NCBI RefSeq assembly: GCF_014066305.1
Contig: NW_023501043.1
Location: 124,001 to 188,000 of the forward strand
Length of the DNA stretch: 64,000 bases
Direction: 5' to 3'
From: Letharia columbiana
Lineage: Eukaryota; Ascomycota; Lecanoromycetes; Lecanorales; Parmeliaceae
Every line of letters starts with the position of its first letter. Within the stretch, counting starts at the first letter, position 1. Below the pieces are notes generated by a model, which was not told where the DNA came from, made no database searches, and worked only from the letters and a program-made list of their open reading frames with translations. Position numbers and translations under genes: made by a program. This document shows positions 45,241 through 56,844 of this stretch, piece after piece.

Positions 45241-48200
45241 ATTAGAGAATACTACTTCGATTCTCTCTCTAATCTTAAACTATAATCTAAATTATCAAAT
45301 CCTATACCTACTATCCTCGCCCTATTAAGTTATTTAAGACTTCGAAAATAAATAAAATTATAGCTATATTAAGAAACTCGCTATATTAATTAAATTATAT
45401 ACTAGTGAGGAGAAGTATAGTAAAGACTCTATCGAGAGTCTCAGTTATAAATTTATGATTTTTATAGATCTTTATAAGAGAGTTAAGATTTCTTAATAGA
45501 TCCTTCAAATAGTATTTCTAATTATACTAAAATTAATGATATTAAAATATTATTACTTTAGTTATTAAGAAATTAGCCTTACTATTCATTAACTCTTCGA
45601 TTAATTTTAGAGTTATTTTAAGAGAGAAGAATATTGTTATCTTATACTTTATAAGTGAAATAGTATTAGTCTAAAGGGCTTACTTCGAGCTAGTCTTAAA
45701 AAGAATAAAGGAATTATTTTTAATAAGATGATTCTATAACTTCGTCAAGTTTAAAGAGAATTAAATTACGAATTTCAGTTAGATATAGCACTTCGAAATA
45801 AGATAATTATCTCTTATAGTAATATCTTTATCTATAATATTATAATCTTATAATAAATAACTATAATTACGGGGTTAATTAATAATATCTATATTATAAT
45901 CGAGAATCACGAAGAAGTTATAAAGGCTAAGAGATTCGAGTTACTTAGGCCTGTAATATACTTTACTAATCGGAAGTATTATACTAATTAACCTTTAAAT
46001 TAGAGTAACTATAGTAGATTATTCCCGCAGATAAATAGCTTTTAGAAAAAGCGATACTATATCTATGAAAAGATACGCTATTAATTAATTAAGTATATTA
46101 ATAAGAAACGTTAGAAGTCTCGAAATAAGTTCGCTAAGCGGTTTATCGGCTTAATTAATAAGCGATATAACTTCTATATTTAAGAGTTTAAAGGTTAGAA
46201 GAATAAGATCGAGAATCTTAAGATCTTAACTCTCGATATTTAAGATAATAACTTAAAGGAGATCGAAAACTTTATTATAATTACTTCTATAGTTACATTA
46301 GATTAAGTCTAAGTATATTACTTAAAACTTTCTAACTATTTTATATATTATAATATTATTAAGTCTAGTAATTTTCTTAGTATTAGCCGATATATCTTAA
46401 AGTAGTTTTATAATATTATATTAGATATCGAAGTCGCATATATGTCTACTATTAGATATAGTTAAGTAAAAGCCTATATAAGAGAATTTAATATATAATT
46501 AAATATTATTACTAGTAATATTATTATCTAATTCGAGATTGAAATAGTAGTATTAATTAAAAAACTTATAGTAAATTCGCTTATTAGTCGAGTCGACTTT
46601 CACGTAATATAGATTAATATCTTATTTCTACTATATATTTAAGATATAAATAGACTAGAGATCTATCTAAACAATCTTAAGAACTAAGTTATTTTTAAGA
46701 AATAGATCTATGGTTTTAATTATTCGCTTTTACGAATATCTATTCTTAATATAGAGTCTTATATTAGTTAATTATCTAATCGATATCGAGTTATATTAAC
46801 TATATCGTTAATTTAATTATCTCTTAATTAATAGACTTATTTAAACTCTAAAGAAAATTAGATATAATAACTTTAAGTATCGTTATATACTTAAATAAAT
46901 TATCGAGTTCTATATACTTTATTAAAAGTACTCTTAATTTCTAGACTACTTTAAATTCTTATTTAAGAATAAGAATAATATCTATTTTAACTATATAATT
47001 ATTATCGATATTCTCTATATTAACTATAATCTAATTCTTTAAATTATTAATAATAAAAAATCTTTTTAAATTACTCGATAGCTAATAAATATAATTATCT
47101 CTTATATATAAGATATACTTAGACTATACTAAATAGATATATATATTAAATCTTTAAATATTATTATCCACGACGCTGAAATTAATTTTAATAATATCGA
47201 GTTTAGATAAAACGCTAGAACTCTAAGTATTTAAACGAAATGCGTATTAGTTAAAGCCGCTAATTCTATCGATCTAATAAAATAATATTATACTTTATTA
47301 AGACGAGCCTATTCGATAATTACTGCGGAATTAAAGAATTAAGATATTAAAAAGAAGATTCGCTTATAAATAGCTATTAAGACTATTAACGATATAGTTA
47401 AATATAATAATATTATTCTTATATTACTAGTTTTTAGAATTTTTCTCTATATTATAAATAACGATATATTAACTCTATCTATTATTAAGAGAATAAAAAC
47501 TATTAATATAGTAATAATTAAAATTATAAAATTCTATATTAAGAGATAGATTAATAACGCTTTATATTAGCGAAACGGCCTTTAGACGATAAAAATATAT
47601 AATACTTTAATTAATTTCCCGATATTAGTCTAAAGAACGTATTAAAAGAAGTAAACCGAATTATATAAATTGCTAGCTACTTCTTAAGAGATATATATCG
47701 TCGAATTATCTAATAGTTCTATAGACTTTCGAATTACTATTATTAAGTTATATTTAAAAGAAATAGATATCTTAATTAAATCTCTCGAGTTCTTTAAATA
47801 AGAATCTTTATAGTTAGATAATACTCAATACGAAAATAACGATAATAAAGATTATTAAGACTCTTTTTAGAACGCTTTACTACGTTATAACCCTTCTCGA
47901 TATTAATATACTCTCGCCCGTTTTCGAAACTCTACTAATATTACGATTTATATATCTAAGTTTATATTATAGCTATCTTCACCGAACTTTCAAATATTCC
48001 GATAAAAAGAACTAAATGAATTACTTGAAAAGGGTATATTTAAGATTATAAAGACCGAAGATATTCTTATAAGAGTATGAATATTTGATAGTCGTTTTAT
48101 AAATCAAATTAAGAATAAGAGTATCGAGAAAGTCTTCGAGAAGTCGCGACTAGTAGTTCAAGCATTCAATAACTCGAAGAAGTATAAAATTCTTACTTAG

Positions 48201-48264
48201 ACTTCTATTATTTAACGGACTAGTTAACGATTTATTATCGCTCTAACGTTAGCTATTTTATAGC

Positions 48265-48560
48265 TATCTTTATATCTACGCGATATTACTTAGATATATA
48301 TATAATCTCGATTTAAATTAATTAGAGATATCTTTATTTTAGTCTTAGCTGAAATGAAATTATCATCGAGAATAATACTTCGTATTATTCTCCTCTCTAT
48401 AGAATTACTAAGTCTAATATCTACTAATTCTAGATATATTATAAGTATTATATAAAAAAGCTAAGAATAATCTTATCTATATTCGATATTTATCTACTAT
48501 TTAATAACGATATAATAGCAATTATTAACTTATAAACCGATGACTCTCTTATTACTAATA
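48265..48560 (+). pseudogene. Reverse transcriptase ghost of the second Copia element
   Basis: In-frame plus-strand pieces LSLYLRDIT*IYI*SRFKL and *TDDSLIT correspond to the two best conserved RT blocks of fungal Copia elements. Unlike the other element in this window the Asp-Asp pair (48539-48544) survives, but in-frame stops at former Gln codons abolish the frame. Confidence 0.75.
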
Positions 48561-49624
48561 TTATCGAGTTTATAGATATAGAATTACGAGAATTATACGC
48601 CGCTAAACTACTAACTAAGTTATTCGAGAGACTTACTTCGAAATAACCTCTCGAATTTAATAGATTTATTATTACTCTCGAGAATAATATAAGAATTAAC
48701 TAACTTAGATAAGCGAAGAAGATTTAATTATTTATAATATCGTTTACGAAAGAATAGTATATTATTTAACGAGTATAAGGAGTATATATCGCTACTATAT
48801 TATAGTTATAAGCGATATTCGCTCTATTATATATCGCTTAGATTATAAAACCTATATACGAGGATACTTAGTATCTAAATCGCTATCTTTTATAGTAAAT
48901 AAAAGAAAGAGATTTTATATTCGTTAAGTTAGATATAACGTCTCTAAGAATTATAGCTTTTACGAATTCGTTATTCGCTAATAATAAAGATCTCTCTTTT
49001 TAAATCGACTATATAATAGCTCTAGCTAACGCTTAGAATAAGGCTAATATTATTTATTAATAATTAATTAAATATCGTCGAGTTACTAGAAGCGTATTAG
49101 CCTCCGAACTTTACGTATTATCCCTGAAATTCGATATTATAACTACTATAAAATTCACTCTAGATTAAATCTTTCTAATACTTCTTAGGAGAAGATACCT
49201 CTTTCTATATATATAGACTCGAAATCTTTATACGAATATCTTATTAAGCTAGAAATAATATAAGAGAAAAGACTAATAATAGATATTCTATATCTAAAAT
49301 AGTTATATAAACGATAAGAGATTACTGAGATTCTATAAATTAGAGAAGATAAGAATTCAGCTAATTTAATAATAAAGAATAAGGAATATAACGTACTATA
49401 ACGTCTAATAAATATAAATCACCTAGAATTAGATCTAGAAGGCTAAGTGGAAAGATAAGACACTAATATTAATTAATAGAAAGTCGTCTTAGCGTAGTAC
49501 TATTAGAAATACGCCCGGTATAACTAAATCTACGCCCACTACAGTAGAGAGAGTAATTACGATTATAGGGGTTACGGAGAAGAAATATAACATATAAATA
49601 GCCTTATTTTCTGTTTTTTATTAG

Positions 49625-49795
49625 TGTTAAAACGACTTAACACTCGCTATTACTAGTACTTATTCGGTCTAGTCATAGGTATATGAAGGCATTCTCTATA
49701 CATAGATATCCTTCTTTCTTAGATATCATTAAGAATATCATATCTAGTGATAAGTCTCATTATAGCAGTAACTGCATACCCAGGTATTACCAACA
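49625..49795 (+). repeat. 3' LTR of the 44.3-kb Copia element
   Basis: 171 bp from TGTTAAAACGACTTAACA to GTATTACCAACA. Its 3' part is less mutated than in the 5' LTR; its 5' part is more mutated. Confidence 0.93.
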
Positions 49796-49800
49796 AATAC
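49796..49800. repeat. Target-site duplication, right copy (AATAC)
   Basis: Exact match to 44292-44296 directly after the 3' LTR. Confidence 0.9.
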
Positions 49801-50480
49801 CATCCTTTTCTTCCCAGAAGGTTGATTATGTATTGATGAACTAGCTCGCGGTGTCGGCTGCGGCATTATGCCCCTGGTGCCATATCTTTGCGGGGGAAAC
49901 AAGAAAGAGAGCAGCTAATGAAGACGTATCCAAGCATCGTCACATACAAAAGATAGCATAGGCACTGAACATGGAGCGTTAGAGTCTCAAAAGACTAATT
50001 TTCCGTGCAAACAGAAGCTCATCCACTGTGTTTCGCTATTCGAACTTACCAAGGAGCGCCTTTCTTGGCGACGTCCTCTACTAAGACTACAAAGTAGCCC
50101 ATTCTTAGTTTGTCAACATGAATTGATGGAAAGTTTTCAATTATGTTCAACTCCATCGTTCACATATATGATGCCATTGCGGAATTCAAGAGACCTGCCT
50201 GAATGCCGCTTAGAATTTTGAGATCGCGTGACGCTGACCACATAAACTACTCGCTCGACTTATGAAGCGAAGGTCGTCCAAGTGAATATGGAATCCTTTG
50301 GAAAGCTTCCGTCTATCCCATAGCATAGGTACTCTAGGAAGCATACGAGATCGCCTTGACCAATCATGAACGAGTATTCCCCTTATCCGCATGATTATAT
50401 CTCATTAATATCTGAAGTCGTAACTAATATAGAACATGTCTAGTCAAAGTTGGGAGTGCCCTCATACCCAAACACTTCGT
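49801..50480. other. Intergenic, nothing supported
   Basis: Right flank of the Copia element. Balanced composition; a single short minus-strand frame (50210-50392) without recognisable product. Confidence 0.45.
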
Positions 50481-51040
50481 TCATGAAACCGAACCCCAAA
50501 AACCCGAACGCATGGAATCTGGCGAGGAGATGTAAATCCGCTCAGTATGTGTGAGATCACTCTTCAATTGACCTATAAGGTACTCGCTCCTGTCGATTAA
50601 GGTGTTGGCTTCCCTTAAGTGTGCGCAGTTGATCCGAACCGCGGACCTTCGCCCCCAATTCACATCGAGCTCCACGTAGAGAGCTTTTTCCATGTATTTG
50701 AGCATTTTCAGTGTAGCCCCTTGAACATCGAAGACAGAAGCGGATGGCTCCGTTGTTTTGCAACGATGGCTGTAGATGGTTTTCAGGTACCGCTATTTTC
50801 AGTCCTTTGTTTGTCATGGAGAACGGCGGCCTCACCGCACCCACTGAATGGGTGTCCATGAAACTATCCCCACCTGTTGCAAAGTATCTTGGGTGAGCTG
50901 CAAACAGACCGGATCCTCCCTGGTTAGAGGTCCAGGCAGACAGTGACCCATCATCTGAGATTTTCATGATCTCGGTCTGGAGCCGATTAAAATGCCTTTT
51001 GGCGCCTTCACCATATAATAGCGGCATGTTGACATTGAGA
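50481..51040 (-). pseudogene. HET-domain (heterokaryon incompatibility) gene fragment
   Basis: On the minus strand the sequence LLNVNMPLLYGEGAKRHFNRLQTEI..ISDDGSLSAW is the hallmark that follows the HET domain in fungal incompatibility proteins. The N-terminal HET domain itself is absent upstream of 51040. The frame 51027-50557 continues to GAIRFCLRC and then appears to shift: the matching continuation, LKMLKYMEKALYVELDVNWG.., lies in the frame of 50705-50481. Truncation plus a frame shift indicate a dead fragment. Intact HET proteins trigger cell death when unlike hyphae fuse. Confidence 0.75.
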
Positions 51041-51377
51041 AGCCAAGGGGAGCGTCTGAGGATTAAGGTAATACCAACGCGCTGTAAAGCAACTTCGGCT
51101 AGATCTGGCTAGCCTCTTTGCGCGGCGCTCTTCATGGAATGAGCTGCTGATCCACTCCGGAACAGGGTGCGGCTGATGCAAGCAGTGCAAAATGCGAACT
51201 TTATTGATCCTTCGAGTATCCCGCTGCTAATATTAAATTCAAAACGCCGGACTAGGGGCAGTCGAGCCGGGGCTGACGAGTACTTGCTTCCAGACGTCCT
51301 GAAGAGTTGTTTATTCCTTCAAAAATCTGTCCTGTTGATGTCTTGGAAGTTATCACTTCGCAAACTTCCTTTAAACC

Positions 51378-52697
51378 ATGATGTTTTGGTTGGGATTTCT
51401 GCCGTTATTATCACTTCTAACATGGCCGTCTCTCGCCGCCGAGGCTCCCGAAAAGCGCCGAACAGCTGGTCAATTCCATGATCTCCTTCTCAACGGCCTC
51501 GTCGCCCGTCCTCACAAATTCGACAAATGGTTCCCCGAGTTTGGCGGAAGGATCGACGCCGTATCCGCTGGAGTCTGCCAAGTCAACTTGCAAGCATATC
51601 TAGGCAATCACACCGCCAGAGAGAGCCTGCCTGATACCGTCATCGAGTATTGCTCCAACCAAAATGATTGCATACTGGACAACCTTGTGGAAAGCATCAA
51701 ATCTGATATGGGGACCGCCCAGGTCTTGCTCGGTCTCACTCCAGTGATATTGTCGAATTTTGGGCCCAGCATAGCGGAGATTTCGGTCATGTCGACGCAG
51801 CGGCCCCTGCTGACGTTGCTGCTAGCGTTCGGAGCTCCAGCCGTTTATCCAACGAGGCTACTTCGCTACGACAACCCGCTTGAGGTTTTGCGAACAAACT
51901 CACCTAAGTCGAATTTCTTCCCGTTGCAGTTGCAAAAAAGACATGCTGTTTTAATTAGTATTGCAGAGTATGTCATTGCTGCTGCTGCAATCGCCAACGT
52001 CTTCCACTGCACTATCACCCTAGGACTGTGGACGTTGTCAATCATTGGATGCGAGACCTTCGTCTTCCCGTTTCTGTGGGTCATTCTAGCCTTGGCGGTT
52101 CATATTCCTGCAGCTGTAGCCTTGAGATTCTTGAAAGGCTCCAAGCTGAAGATTTCGAGTCTTGCGGCAGAGTTCAGACGGCCGGACCTGACGTCGATCG
52201 GCAAAAGGCTCAGACACGCCTTCTGGAGGGAATTTGAACCCTGCGCGAGCGGCCCCAGCCTAGTAGTCGAGGACGACGAGACAAGTAGCTTCGCTATCAG
52301 CCTAAATTACCTGGCGGGCATTGTGGCTTATGCTCAGCTCACCTGGGGCATTTCGGTATTCTCATCGTTGCTGTACATCTCTGTCAGGGATGCGAGTTTC
52401 GTCGTCGCTAGACTGGTAGCGTCGGCTCTTGTTTGCCAGGTTATCTTATCTTTCGAGCTCAGGGGCCTGGGAGATGCTCTGGCTGGGAGTGAAAGAGAAT
52501 CCGCGGAAGCGAAAGCCAAAGGCCTAGGACCACACGAGGACCCCGATGACTCGCGTTTTAGAGAACCGAATGATGCCGAAAAGAACAGATCAGGCTTGCC
52601 TCTTCTGCACTCTTCAGTTACTAGAGACGTGGAAGACTTTGGTTCCGATGTCCGTTCTGGGTTGGGATCTGTGAGCGGGAATGCGTCGGGCATCTGA
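51378..52697 (+). CDS. Multi-pass membrane protein, unknown function
   Basis: A single-exon gene of 439 aa. It starts with a signal peptide (MMFWLGFLPLLSLLTWPSLA), then a ~110-residue lumenal or extracellular part with four Cys residues (VCQVN, YCSNQNDC) and a sequon (NHTA). About five to six hydrophobic segments follow, including VLISIAEYVIAAAAIANVFH, FPFLWVILALAVHIPAAVAL, ISLNYLAGIVAYAQLTWGIS and VVARLVASALVCQVILSF. The C-terminal 70 residues are charged and probably cytosolic. I do not recognise the family; such Cys-containing ectodomains with several helices occur in lineage-specific fungal families. Codon use and length support a real gene. Confidence 0.72.
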   Translation: MMFWLGFLPLLSLLTWPSLAAEAPEKRRTAGQFHDLLLNGLVARPHKFDKWFPEFGGRIDAVSAGVCQVNLQAYLGNHTARESLPDTVIEYCSNQNDCILDNLVESIKSDMGTAQVLLGLTPVILSNFGPSIAEISVMSTQRPLLTLLLAFGAPAVYPTRLLRYDNPLEVLRTNSPKSNFFPLQLQKRHAVLISIAEYVIAAAAIANVFHCTITLGLWTLSIIGCETFVFPFLWVILALAVHIPAAVALRFLKGSKLKISSLAAEFRRPDLTSIGKRLRHAFWREFEPCASGPSLVVEDDETSSFAISLNYLAGIVAYAQLTWGISVFSSLLYISVRDASFVVARLVASALVCQVILSFELRGLGDALAGSERESAEAKAKGLGPHEDPDDSRFREPNDAEKNRSGLPLLHSSVTRDVEDFGSDVRSGLGSVSGNASGI

Positions 52698-52699
52698 GC

Positions 52700-53495
52700 G
52701 GTGTGGCAGTTGGACAGCGCGGAGAGGAGACGCTGATCTACGTATGCTCGGAGCCGAATGAGGGAAGCCACTGAATTCGCTATTGGAGACTATGACTTAC
52801 CTTCAGAAGGAAACGTAGGGCGGGACTGGAGCCTATACCTACTTGTCATGAGGTTCGCATCAAGAGGGATTGCGGTTGCGATTATGTAAGCCTTGAGCCT
52901 TAGGTTGCGGAAATTCGCCTGACTGAAGGGGAGGTGTCACAAATGAAACGGCATTGCGAGGTTGGGGATTGATCAGCCATGGAACATGGAGAAAGTTGAG
53001 CACCAACTGGGGAATTTGTCGTTATAATCTTGCCCATAGGGGCGGGTTTTTGTACGAAGTATACTAAGCCTACCGAAGCAGTCGAAATAGACGTTAAAGC
53101 CTCCCTGTAGATGAATCTGCGCATCAACCACCACGTCAAGACAAGTAAATCGTCCATTGCATTTGCCGTCCGTTAATAATACGAAGTGATGCTGCCACTG
53201 GGACACACCTACTCACAGCACCAGTCCAGAGTTTTGCTGTGTTCATCTGCGACGGTCTTGTCGTACCACAACTGGAGCACTTGGATACCGTCATGATAAG
53301 TGACTACCTAATACAAGGCCGAAGTTCGGTACTTACAGCAAATGTCGACATTGGTGTACCGCGGTCGCCTGTAGTATCGGAACAGCATAGAGCACGTTTA
53401 AACGTATCAAAAGTGGCAGATTGCCAACGATAGTTGTAGCAAAAAGAGAATTTCTGGGTACGAGGGGTTTTTGGTGGCCCAACATGCAACACGGG
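52700..53495. other. Intergenic, nothing supported
   Basis: Only short overlapping frames (52900-53206, 53239-53492) with no motif. It separates two convergent genes, so most of it may be 3' flank. Confidence 0.45.
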
Positions 53496-53498
53496 AGA

Positions 53499-54350
53499 TT
53501 ATAAGGGGGACTGTTCGGATACTCCACCATCTTCCAACCGGATACTTGGCCAGAAATAGTAGTCTCTACCAGTTCTATCGGGAGGCTGACTGCCAACGAC
53601 TTCTGAAAGCAAAAAGCGAAGGAATTTGTCAAGATCGGAACCTGAAAATGTGTCTCCTGAGAAGCCACGGCATGATACCTGTCCGGCAGAGGTCCGCGTG
53701 GGGAACTTCCTACTCGTGGCGGTATTACCGGCATACTCAATGGAATCGCCGGTGGGAGCAAGAGGGGGATTGAGCGAGTTGACGACCACCTGCGTCGGGC
53801 AGACATTCGAGAGGGGATGGATTTGATCAGGCCGAGGTCTGCCATAAGATGTATTGGCTGGTATGCCCAGGTGGTGATGGATGCCGTTACTAAAGCTTTC
53901 GACGGACGGCGTCACCAGACTCTGAAGCGAGTTGTTCGCCGTCCTGAGTAATGCCTAGAAATTCATATCGTGATCAGGGAGATCCAAGAGTCGGGAATAC
54001 TCCTGGCTGATCAACCGCCTGAGTCTGCTCGTAGAGGTTAGCTAAATGGGCGACTGCCCGATGACATACAGGATCACTGAGAGACTTACCTGTCGTTGGT
54101 AAGTTCTGCTGGCATAAGCATCAAACCGATATCTCCAAACCGTGAAATCATAGCGGACTAAGGTCGTCACAAAGTTGCGTTTCCGTTTTCCACTCGATTG
54201 ATCTAACACCATATCGGTAAACGTATTTTCACTTTGATTTTGTTCGTCTGGTTCGGTGCTGCTACTGTGGGGAGGATTTGATCGACAACTCACGGAAACT
54301 CGTCTTGTTGGTGTTGAGCTACGTGATATGCATCATTGTCTTCGGTTGGA
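53499..54350 (-). CDS. Hypothetical multi-exon gene, 5' part unresolved
   Basis: Three 3'-terminal exons can be joined with closed phases: one ending at 54294 (..DNDAYHVAQHQQDEFP), then 54264-54090 and 53954-53499, with introns of 29 bp (54265-54293, GTGAGT..CACAG, unusually short) and 135 bp (54089-53955, GTAAGT..TTCTAG). The product contains SGKRKRNFVTTLVRYDFTVW, a basic patch, then a Pro/Ser/Thr-rich, probably disordered tail ending SEQSPL. No domain was recognised. The first exon could not be found, so the start given is only the upstream limit of the visible coding sequence. If the 29-bp intron is not real, translation could start within the 54264-54090 exon (MVLDQSSG). Confidence 0.4.
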
Positions 54351-54479
54351 TATCGTGCTCACTATCAACATATCATGAGCAGTGCGGGTTTTGTGCTCTC
54401 AGATCCGGAAGTACTGAGAGGAGGCGGCCGCAATGGTGAATGAGAAGGGTTACTACCTGCTTCGTATCCCGACAGTACC

Positions 54480-55046
54480 TCAACTTCTGCTAATAACATT
54501 TCGCCTTATCCTCTGGTACCTACTGTATCTTCCCGCGAGATATCCAGCATGATAGCCTTCACCCCCGGCCCTAGCCCTCTGCGCCCGTCGAATTCCACGC
54601 TCCACATCCGTATCCAGATGCTCTACCACTACGATCACCCCATCATCCCTCCACGCATCTTCTATATCTCCCGCCAGTCGCTCCGCCATCGCTACGCTGC
54701 GATGCATACCCGCCCTGCAGTTCACCAAGACGGCCACGCAGGCACAGGGCGGGCCTGCGAGCCGGTCTCCGAGCCGGTCTTCCAATTCCCGCAACGAGTT
54801 CTGGTAGTTCGCTTCGTGTCCTGGGATCGCGAAAAAGGTGTCGGCTATCTCGGGGGAGGCGCCGGTGTAGGCTTCCAAGAGGTGGCGCGGTGGTGCTTGC
54901 GCTGCGGAGAGGTCGAAATGGAGGATCACGGGCATGGGTATGTGCGGTTGGCCGCGTGAGTCGCCGAACGTGATTAAGTGGAGACAGAGGTTGGGAGGGT
55001 CGGTCTGCCTTCTTCCACCACTTCCAAACGGGATCCTTCGAGACAT
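54480..55046 (-). CDS. RapZ C-terminal-domain-like protein
   Basis: Single exon, 188 aa, starting MSRRIPFGSGG. Visible blocks are LHLITFGDSRGQP, FDLSAAQAPPRHLLEAYTG, SPEIADTFFAIPGHEANYQN and VLVNCRAGMHRSVAMAERLA. The order, with an early Asp-rich strand, an 'APPR' turn, and a Cys-x-x-G-x-H-R-S loop followed by a helix, matches the C-terminal domain of bacterial RapZ (whose loop reads GCTGGxHRS). In bacteria that domain binds small RNA or a metabolite; fungal versions lack the N-terminal ATPase half, as here, and their role is not known to me. The CxxGxHRS loop superficially resembles a phosphatase P-loop. Confidence 0.72.
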   Translation of the reverse strand: MSRRIPFGSGGRRQTDPPNLCLHLITFGDSRGQPHIPMPVILHFDLSAAQAPPRHLLEAYTGASPEIADTFFAIPGHEANYQNSLRELEDRLGDRLAGPPCACVAVLVNCRAGMHRSVAMAERLAGDIEDAWRDDGVIVVVEHLDTDVERGIRRAQRARAGGEGYHAGYLAGRYSRYQRIRRNVISRS

Positions 55047-55049
55047 GAT

Positions 55050-56840
55050 GGTGTCGGCTTTTGTTTCGACGAGGCGGTACCCTTCTGTGTTGTAATCAGG
55101 ATGCTAGATCTGTGCTCAATTTTGAAAAGAAGAATGCAACAACGCTCCAGGGGTTTGTGTGGTTCTGGGCGACTATCGTAGGGGGGTGGAAGAAAGCATG
55201 AACTGTGGCCCAGTCTGCTACTCGGTTTGCGCGAAACCTGAACGAGGGTCAGCGCCGAGTCTGCTGTTGAAGGAAGGCTTGATTACTAGCAATGTATTTA
55301 GACGGTATTGAGATGCTAATATGAGATCTTGTAGATCCGCAGTCACGGCTGGCAGAGAAATGTACGAATGAAGGGGGCACGAAGAGCGTTCACCGCGCGT
55401 TAACAACCACGTCTTCTATCGGCCATGTTAGATTTTGATAGCTATCTGGAAACTTCCTTCGCAGGGAGATGGGCAACGTAGATACTATGAGCTTAAGTTG
55501 GTGGATTTGCGCCTCGTTGGTGAGAGACAAACTCGACGGGTTAGGCCATTACGAGTTGTGGCCACCACGGAATAACATTTTTGTCTTCAACATGTCTGAT
55601 CATGTACTGCTGGCGCTATCCGGAAGTGTTAAGCAGCTTTGTGAGACGAGAAACCCGCGTCACCACTTGCAGGGAAGTCAGACTGGCGGAGGAAGCCGAA
55701 GAAAAGGTCACGAGGGGAGTGCGACCGTGGACCTAATTTGCTGAAAAGAGGGACCGAGTGGCGATTCCGTCGCCCTATTCGCCTGGTAAAGAATAAAAGT
55801 GGGGCCTTTACTGCTGGCAAAGAGCATCGACGCTAAAGGTAGCCTACGAGATTGCAATAAGCGGGTTCTCAACAGGCCGGAAACGGTCCAGTCGACTAAG
55901 TAGCTGTCAGAAACATATGGAGCAGAGACGAAAGACGTGCCTCACTGCTGACGTAGAAGATCGACCGGCGCAGGAACCACAACAAATCATCACGAGCAGA
56001 TAGTAACCGCGCTCTCGATAGACGGCAACGGGAAGCTGGGTTCCGACTCTGTTCCAATTCTTCTTATCATGCGCCACATAGCTCTCCGGAGGTTCAGGAT
56101 GGAGGAGGCGCCTATTGCTGGAGTGAAATGAATCACAAGCTCGAGACTCCCCAGTTCTCGATAGGCTTAGGCGGTCGGATCTTGACCCGTTGGCTTCCTT
56201 TGCCGCTAATACATTCGAGTAGCCATTCAAATCCTGAGGAGAGCAGATAGTAGACGCACCTGTCTGTTGGCGAGTGCTACAATCGAACGGACGAAGCGCG
56301 GGACGAAAGAATAACATAGTGGTATTGATAGGCTGAGTCGACTTCCCATCATGACCTGATGATACGATTCGCACTGGAGGTAGTAGATCGGCTCGGGAAG
56401 TGCAAGTGTTATAAGATCATGTACGGGTGATTCGGACAATCCAGAGCCTCGCCAATATACACAATATTCGCCCCCGAGCGGGGTTCTTGGGATGGTATAA
56501 AAGGGCACGCTTTTTTCTTCTTCTCCTTTCTTCTTCCCCATGATGTCCACCATCAGAGATCAATCAAAACATTGGCAAGGTGCAAAAAGAACACAATCAT
56601 CCCAATAAGGCGTATTCAGCGTCATCTTCTCCCATCGCCACTGAATCTAGTCCCAAAGCCTGGCGAGAGGTCACCAGAGGTCCCTTATGTCCATTCTAAT
56701 CTTTTCTATAGCAACCTAACAGCAAAGATTGAAACCGAAGAGGCATACCGCATATTTCAGAAATAAGCAAACAATACTCAAGAAAGAAAACCCGACCATT
56801 CGACGGATCTTCTTTCGAGAAGACTCTCAAGTCTGCCATC
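55050..56840. other. Intergenic, nothing firmly supported
   Basis: Nearly 1.8 kb with short frames on both strands (55218-55406, 55469-55820, 55907-56553, 56572-56766) and no recognisable product. The frame 56572-56766 ends about 80 bp before the next gene and probably lies in its 5' UTR or promoter. Confidence 0.45.
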
Positions 56841-56844
56841 CAAA

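Larger units (their letters stand above)
44297..49795 (+). mobile_element. Ty1/Copia LTR retrotransposon, RIP-mutated, with intact ends
   Basis: A 5.5-kb element bounded by ~170-bp LTRs (TGTTGG..CCAACA) and flanked by a perfect 5-bp duplication AATAC. The interior is AT-rich with stops in all frames. Ghost motifs on the plus strand include a gag-like region (44843-45240), and reverse-transcriptase blocks YLRDIT*IYI*SRF (from about 48273) and *TDDSLIT (from 48533). The last corresponds to the QTDD-type active-site motif of a common fungal Copia lineage, its Gln codon now TAA. The LTRs differ mainly by C-T and G-A changes. The element is not functional. Confidence 0.93.

Noticed and set aside
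53974..54090. Alternative splice ending ..TQAVDQPGVFPTLGSP at a TGA
   Set aside because: It is possible, but the longer intron to TTCTAG (53955) keeps a 152-codon frame open with closed phase, which is more likely.
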